Of a stretch of DNA of 64,000 bases, positions 59,901 through 64,000 are shown one piece after another (positions within the stretch are counted from its first letter, which is position 1; every line of letters starts with the position of its first letter). The position numbers were made by a program, and so were the translations under genes. Source of the stretch: Owenia fusiformis (Eukaryota > Annelida > Polychaeta > Sabellida > Oweniidae); contig CAIIXF020000005.1 in assembly GCA_903813345.2 (NCBI GenBank), positions 15,939,375 to 16,003,374 of the forward strand, given 5' to 3'. Below the pieces are notes generated by a model that was not told where the DNA came from, ran no database searches, and saw only the letters and a program-made list of their open reading frames with translations.

Positions 59901-61299
59901 TCCATTTTCATGCTTTTCATCCGCACTTCCTAAAAATTCAATATTGTCTTTGAAATCCTCCTATTATACGTTTTAAAATGTTTATTGTAATATTTAATGA
60001 TTTTGAAATATCTTTTATGGTAGCCTAGAAACTAGGAAATTTTTAATACATGAAACAATAGGCACACAACTTTTTTCAAAGGACAGATCAAAGGACAGAA
60101 ACATATTTTCAAGTTTCAAGTGGAGCTTTTAGTCTGTTACTAAGGAGTCCTGGTTACAACAATTGAATAAGGAATCATTAAAGCTTCTAGTAATGGCAAC
60201 AGATCACTACCAGTGAGCAGCATGTACCTGTAACATCCGTTTATAAAAAATAATATGATCATAGATTATACCTACCCAAAGGCTCATTTGTTGGTCTAGA
60301 TGTGCTTACATCTGAAACTCCCTCAGAACTCAAATATTCTGCTAAAGGTGATCCCTAAAAGAATAAACAGGTACATGCGTAAAGTTAAATGAAAGAGTGG
60401 AGGTTCGAGGCGAAGTAGGGGAGGGGTTAGCATGCTGGAAACAGTTTCAACGAACCATCTAAATTACAGAATATAGTTCGGGCTTCATCAAATAGATACT
60501 ATAAATGTGTGATTCATTGCTTGGGTGCAGCGGACGAGCCCCACAATCCCCCTCTTGCCTATGCCCATCTTCATTAAGCCCAACATAACCTTTGGGACAA
60601 AGTCCTACTGAGTCCCATCTAGTCCCATGAAGCCCAATGGCACATGTACCTTGTTGATTTTGCTCCATTGACTCCAATATTGCTACATCGAGTCCCATAG
60701 AAATGATTCAATTTAAGTTTAAGTTGCAGCCATTTTGATCCACAAATCATCATACACATTGTCATTACACGATTAAAAGTTCCATGATGCCCCAAGGAAA
60801 GAATGAACATGGTCATTTTCGATGGGGCTTCGTGGGACTCTGCCCTGTGAGACATGATGAGGCTTCATTCGGCAAAGTCTAACAGAGTCTCATGGGGCTT
60901 ATAATTTTAAGTCTATGGAGCTCCCACCTTGCCCCATTGGTGTTCCTGTATATGGGGTTCCTGTGTCTGCATGTTGTGACTTTATCAATGCAAGGGAACC
61001 CGTCTTCTCAAAATGAATATTCATTCAAATGAAATACCATGGTCTGACCATAGCTAAGCCCGTACTGTACATTTTTTCAGTATGTATTATTTGTATATTT
61101 TATATTCAATTCATTTTGTTCATTCATTTGTTGAAATTTTTGAAAATTTTCATTCAAACCTCTATATTGACAAGAAAATATTTTATTTGGGCCTATATAT
61201 TCAGGCAGAACTAGAGGTTGTATTATATACACATTTTAAAGTAGATTTTTACAGCAAAGCACGTGTACTTACTGAGAAAATAACATCTTCTTCATCCAT
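47976..61299 (-). CDS. Vezatin, adherens-junction transmembrane protein
   Basis: Thirteen exons: 61299-61273, 60354-60276, 59929-59862, 59441-59382, 57646-57510, 57066-56761, 56302-56187, 55886-55735, 55454-55361, 54963-54753, 54381-54215, 49188-49004, 48659-47976. All have GT/AG borders and sum to 2286 nt (761 residues; human vezatin is 779). The N-terminus MDEEDVIFSGSPLAEYL resembles vezatin's EEVVFENSPLYQYL. Exon 6 encodes two adjacent hydrophobic segments (about 125-141 and 156-176), then the RGFSL motif. Coiled, charged helices fill about 335-470. A conserved block (WVGYTDDVIEPG; LSEEERIARKRE) and a C-terminus ending SFTANIAKAAAMRSQ..EETFG match vezatin. In vertebrates vezatin binds myosin VIIA and the cadherin-catenin complex. 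The 5 kb intron between exons 11 and 12 holds a separate protease gene. Confidence 0.93.
49189..50790. other. Vezatin intron 11, 3' side of the nested protease gene
   Basis: No exon was recognised. The main content is the 65-bp minisatellite (49793-50350). The segment 50791-50852 is probably the 3'UTR of the nested protease and contains a polyadenylation signal on the minus strand. Confidence 0.6.
49793..50350. repeat. Minisatellite, 65-bp unit, about 8.5 copies
   Basis: The unit contains cttaacaatgattataatt, catatacaagtatatgcaaa and ctgaagttatgagtgaat. Copies are very similar. One (near 50236) lacks the ataattc segment and another carries catgtatatacaa in place of caagtatatgcaa. The near-uniform units point to recent expansion within the vezatin intron. 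Confidence 0.92.
50791..50796 (-). terminator. Polyadenylation signal AATAAA of the nested protease
   Basis: tttatt on the plus strand gives AATAAA on the minus strand, about 57 bases beyond the protease stop codon, a normal distance. It would also end transcripts that start at the vezatin promoter and read through the intron, unless it is suppressed. Confidence 0.5.
50853..52676 (-). CDS. Secreted trypsin-like serine protease with Cys-rich and thrombospondin modules
   Basis: Two exons, 52676-52196 and 52009-50853, join in phase 1 to give 1638 nt (545 residues). A signal peptide (about 1-23) is followed by a Cys-rich region ending in a VWC-like module (GEWTESDGC..C.C; to about 160). A short thrombospondin-like repeat (FSPCPNSSCG; from 161), a trypsin domain (about 225-480) and a C-terminal thrombospondin type 1 repeat (YSPCSVSCGGG; about 482-544) follow. 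The catalytic triad is His266 (TAAHC), Asp322 (NNDIAIV) and Ser431 (GDSGGP). Asp425 at the specificity position predicts cleavage after Arg/Lys. The IIGG that should form the new N-terminus is preceded by EGI rather than Arg or Lys, so normal trypsin-like activation is not obvious. The gene lies entirely inside vezatin intron 11 on the same strand. Its substrate and exact orthologue are unknown. Confidence 0.88.
52677..54214. other. Vezatin intron 11, upstream side of the nested protease
   Basis: It should contain the protease promoter (immediately left of 52700 on the minus strand), but no TATA box stands out. A palindromic MITE-like unit lies at 53663-53913. No other exon was recognised; short open frames here lack similarity and splice context. 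Confidence 0.5.
53663..53913. mobile_element. MITE with AAACATCCTCC ends
   Basis: The left end aaacatcctcc and right end ggaggatgttt are inverted repeats. A second paired segment, atccagaat / attctggat, follows at a similar distance on each side, then tatcccctgcgataa against ttatagcaggggga. It is about 250 bp with no coding capacity. Flanks are A-rich, so a target duplication cannot be judged. Confidence 0.6.
54415..54506. repeat. Three tandem copies of a 30-bp unit
   Basis: The unit is built on tgtacactgtatatattttc followed by agactata. The three copies are almost identical. It lies in the vezatin intron upstream of exon 11 (about 35 bases from its acceptor), so it may overlap branch-point sequence. 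Confidence 0.85.
55044..55253. mobile_element. ACTGTA-ended MITE, copy 1
   Basis: The ends actgtacttctacttaattt and gggaagtacagt are inverted repeats. Interior words taatttggc and taatttgacac mark the family, which recurs at 57688-58025. It is about 210 bp, noncoding, in the vezatin intron between exons 9 and 10. Confidence 0.6.
56372..56425 (+). repeat. tRNA-derived SINE head
   Basis: tgtagctcagcagtagagca matches a tRNA D-arm with RNA polymerase III A box. About 30 bases later, cagagtttgtatccctg resembles a decayed B box. The short anticodon region does not fold into a full tRNA. Sequence after it (ctcatttgactaaaatgag) forms a small hairpin that could belong to the SINE body. A similar A-box fragment (ggcccagcagcagagcatta) lies at about 23058. 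Confidence 0.6.
56598..56715. repeat. Dispersed repeat (gcaaaatgtcaccacc family), copy
   Basis: gcaaaatgtcaccaccagcc, catttgttacagatgcc and aacaccaaccactgtac repeat motifs seen at 17250-17330 and 28312-28386. It ends in a short (ggt)n run. It lies in the vezatin intron just downstream of exon 6. Confidence 0.5.
57688..58025. mobile_element. ACTGTA-ended MITE, copy 2
   Basis: The ends actgtattgctttaatttgg and aaattaaagaacttacagt are inverted repeats. Internal taatttggcgg and ttaacttggcgg words link it to the copy at 55044-55253. It is about 338 bp, noncoding, in vezatin intron 4. Confidence 0.6.
58112..58690 (+). mobile_element. Tc1/mariner remnant with long inverted repeats
   Basis: The left end tatacagggtgtcccaaaag is typical of mariner-like termini. 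About 115 bases of inverted repeat pair 58165-58280 with 58545-58675 (for example tgccaagtatca and tgatacttggca). Between them a short plus frame (58175-58387) contains YPGNSPDLN, the Tc1-type signature for the last catalytic Asp region, then soon stops. The right outer terminus is not recognisable, so the element is truncated or decayed there. It lies within vezatin intron 4. Confidence 0.75.
58842..58875 (+). promoter_or_regulatory. TATA-like box followed by an exon-like donor, antisense to vezatin
   Basis: tatataaag at 58842 is preceded by an actgcgcatgtgcagcgc segment resembling an NRF-1-type site and followed 25 bases later by cagag with a good donor, gtaagc. This could be an antisense or transposon-borne promoter. 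No coding frame is attached and no partner acceptor was identified. Confidence 0.25.
60605..60845. repeat. Imperfect inverted repeat around 'gggctt..gggact' motifs
   Basis: agtcccatgaagcccaat near 60621 pairs with gatggggcttcgtgggact near 60820, with related agtcccat, tgaggcttcat and tcatggggctt words scattered to 60905. It may be a decayed MITE or a small inverted duplication in vezatin intron 1. Confidence 0.35.
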
Positions 61300-61743
61300 T
61301 CTAAAATTTTTCTAAAAGTTTCAAACGACTGATTTACGTGACCTAATCTAGGTCAATTAGCATTTTAATAATTATCCATTATAATAATATTGTGAGTCAG
61401 TGAAAATACTTGAAATATATATTTATTGTGAAATGCATATGCATGATATTTTAAATTGATTGATTTCATGAAAAATATGTGTTTGTAAAAGGAATTTGCG
61501 ACAGTCTACGACATCCCGTCGACTGCATTTCAGAAATGCTGAAATTCAAAACAAAGTCACAATATTAAAAGTAAAAGTGATTTTGTACATTAATTCTGTA
61601 CATCAGATACGTATACACATGGCGTAAAGCGAACGTGACATTGTAGGGACACCATGAAGATTCAGAATGTACAAAATTGTACATTTTCGAAGTGGTATAC
61701 AACGTTCAAGGATGTCACCATAAAAAGGTAACACATTTATATT

Positions 61744-62488
61744 TATCCCGTTCCAGGACTATAGTCCTGTACGGAGCCAATACATTTGCCTGTACGATTA
61801 CAACTTGGGAGAATTATCTACGCCCCTTCCACTTAAGAAACCTACCTCAATGCATTCTACAACTCAAAATGTAACTTCTAATATATTGGAACCGCCGATT
61901 GTCTGGGTTAGTTGGCAGAACGAGGTCTTTTTGTTTCTTATGGCTCTTTTGGTCGAAGTTCGATTAAGATGGCGGTTATAACGGAATTTCCCGAACTCTT
62001 CCGTAATAGCACGAACTTGGTTTTTCGTTACGTCACTTCCGTGTAAAATGGATTTGTTTCGGGTAAGAGGGAATTTCGAAAATTTCGGACAATATTTTCA
62101 ATATTTACTGCCATGTCGACATCCTATGCTCTTAACTGTATACCGAATGGTTAAACAATGTTTCTTACCGGAAACAAATCCATTTTACATGGAAGTGAAG
62201 TAACGAAAAACCAAGTTCGTGCTATTACGGAAGAGTTCGGGAAATTCCGTTATAACCGCCATCTTAATCGAACTTCGACCAAAAGAGCCATAAGAAACAA
62301 AAAGACCTCGTTCTGCCAACTAACCCAGACAATCGGCGGTTCCAATATATTAGAAGTTACATTTTGAGTTCTAGAATGCATTGAGGTAGGTTTCTTAAGT
62401 GGAAGGGGCGTAGATAATTCTCCCAAGTTGTAATCGTACAGGCAAATGTATGGGCTCCGTACAGGACTATAGTCCTGGAACGGGATAA
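61744..62488. mobile_element. 745-bp foldback element with 8-bp target duplication
   Basis: The arms (about 61744-62066 and 62167-62488) are near-perfect inverted repeats of about 320 bases, separated by about 100 bases. It starts ttatcccgttccaggac and ends gtcctggaacgggataa. It is flanked by ATTTATAT at 61736-61743 and 62489-62496, an exact 8-bp duplication as in hAT-type insertion. Each terminus contains its own palindrome, aggactatagtcct. The open frame in the right arm (62158-62367) is a by-product of the repeat. No transposase is encoded. Confidence 0.9.
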
Positions 62489-62660
62489 ATTTATATCAGC
62501 ACCCCGGGGATCAACATGACCCTTGAAAGAAGTGTTGCGTAATGTTATGGAAGAAAAGGACTGTCAAGTTTAAATACTTGTTATTCATCAAACAAGTCTG
62601 AATTTCTGAGATACACTTCTAACTATTCCTCTACGTATCCTTTTGGACACTTTTCTTCAA

Positions 62661-62681
62661 GGGGGGGGGGGGGGGGGGGGG
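62661..62681. repeat. 21-base poly-G run
   Basis: An uninterrupted run of G on the plus strand, likely length-variable and able to form G-quadruplex. A shorter one (16 G) lies at 23766-23781. Confidence 0.9.
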
Positions 62682-63489
62682 TTACATAGTTCAAAAGTAT
62701 TCTCTTGATTATTCAGCCATTGCTCCCCAAATACTCTCCGCCTAGTAATTGTGATGACTGAAACAGAAATGCTGAATTCAGCTGCTTACTTTATATCTTA
62801 CATCTAATCTGGTTACCCTTTGCATTCGTTTGACTTCACTTCTTAAAAGAGAGCTTCGTCTGCACTCTTTCAAACTAAAATAAACCTGTGAACTCACCGT
62901 GCCAATCGGTATTCGTCGGCCAAATTTGACCGACGTTCTATACAAGGGGCGATCCATATTTTCTGATAAAAATGCTCTCATTTTGTGATTTTTTCACATA
63001 TCTCACTCATTTTTTCAGAACTTGAAGATCATGTAATTACACATACAATGCTCAAACATTATAGCTATATCTTTAATTATTTTTGAGATAAGGTTGCCAT
63101 GGTAACCTGTATTTAGGGTAGGCAGGTCAGTTAAATTATAACGTATAGAATAGATAAATATGTTAATTTAATCATTCCTCGGTACCTATTTCAAGCAGAT
63201 CAAACGCATATCCAGGTCATTGCCAACTATTCGTTGAACTGCTTCATACCCCTGTTGCCCTTGTTTGCTATTTCCACAGTGGAAGAGGTTTTTTTCATCA
63301 ATTGCATCTCAAATTATCGTAGTGTTATTCTCTATCAGCAAGCTCTTCTTGCAACCAGATTGGGATATTCACCCGGGGGGTTCACTGTATATAAAACTCG
63401 ACGGGGGTCCTAGGCTGAAGCCTCAAATATCAATATGTTCCCATATACCAATCTGTCAAATTTCAATATGTTCCCATACCAACCAAAAT

Positions 63490-64000
63490 AACGCCCAAAG
63501 GCCATACCAAATGTCCAAATATAGGACCAATGCCATACCAAATGTCCAAATATAGGACCAATGCCATACCAAATGCCCAATTATGGGACCAATGCCATAC
63601 CAAATGTCAAAATGTAGGACCAATGGCCATACTAAATGTCCAAATATGGGACCAATGCCATACTTTAATTCAAAGTAAATAAAATATAGGATCAATGTCA
63701 TACAAATGTGCAAATACAGGACCAATCGCCATACCTCAAATCAAGGACAAATACCATACTGTAGTTTGGGTCATAAATGACCAAAATAACACGGCTCACA
63801 CTTTTACTCATAGCGATACATCACATAAAATGTTCGGATTCAGTTAAATATATTTTATTTTTAACATCTAACGTATCTACAACGACCATTCTCATACCAG
63901 AAGAGCAAGAGTCCGACCATTGCCATATCTCAGAAGTCAGAAATTTCCGGGCATTCCCATACCAAATCCTAAAATATGGGTCCATTGCCATACCAAACGT
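63490..64000. repeat. Minisatellite, about 30-bp unit, running to the window edge
   Basis: Units of gccataccaaatgtccaaat followed by ataggaccaat repeat about nine times to 63780. After a diverged interval (63780-63900) the motif returns (ccattgccataccaaa) at the window end. The minus-strand frame across it encodes a periodic peptide by chance. The array probably continues beyond the window. Confidence 0.85.

Larger units (their letters stand above)
61300..64000. other. Noncoding DNA upstream of vezatin
   Basis: The vezatin 5'UTR and promoter should lie just right of 61299 on this strand map, but no TATA box or CpG cluster is evident. The stretch holds a foldback element (61744-62488), a 21-base G run (62661-62681) and a minisatellite (about 63490-64000). 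No gene was recognised. Confidence 0.55.

Noticed and set aside
62158-62367. 69-codon frame on the plus strand
   Set aside because: It lies wholly in the right arm of the foldback element and has no domain or splice context.
63456-63725. 89-codon minus-strand frame with periodic Trp/Gly/His motifs
   Set aside because: Periodicity equals the minisatellite unit, so it is a repeat artefact.

Overview
This is a stretch of animal nuclear DNA: AT-rich, with spliced genes, GT/AG introns, long noncoding gaps and many short transposons. The gene set (vezatin, HDAC11, an SLC26 transporter, a matrilin-like VWA protein) and the many short acatgta-type motifs suggest a marine invertebrate, perhaps a mollusc or another lophotrochozoan. 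The phylum cannot be settled from the sequence alone.

Layout. 1-5.5 kb is noncoding. 5545-14170 (+) is a complete 14-exon gene for a secreted protein with seven von Willebrand A domains and two EGF domains. 17391-23344 (-) holds the first four coding exons of HDAC11; the catalytic remainder is not in the window, so the VWA gene may lie in or beyond a very large HDAC11 intron. About 250 bases separate the HDAC11 start codon from a divergent (+) first exon that probably belongs to the SLC26 anion transporter, whose whole reading frame is one exon (31412-33646). 37134-46400 is an apparently intact Ty3/gypsy retrotransposon on the minus strand. Its 1185-base LTRs look identical, except that the 5' LTR carries a 391-base MITE. 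47976-61299 (-) is a complete 13-exon vezatin gene (761 residues). One of its introns contains a two-exon secreted trypsin-like protease gene on the same strand. 61.3-64 kb is noncoding and holds a 745-base foldback element and a minisatellite.

The exon models of three spliced genes close exactly in frame: 4323 nt for the VWA gene, 2286 nt for vezatin and 1638 nt for the protease. The HDAC11 fragment reads 384 nt in frame. The genes do not form one pathway, although the VWA protein and the protease are secreted and vezatin acts at cell junctions. The most distinctive content is the transposon record: several non-autonomous families with readable target-site duplications, one nested insertion with its empty site preserved in the sister LTR, and large minisatellites in introns. 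I found no convincing sign of a wholly new biological system. The strongest leads are the split HDAC11 gene, the nested protease with an unusual activation site, and the 5-bp-duplicating CAG-ended element family.
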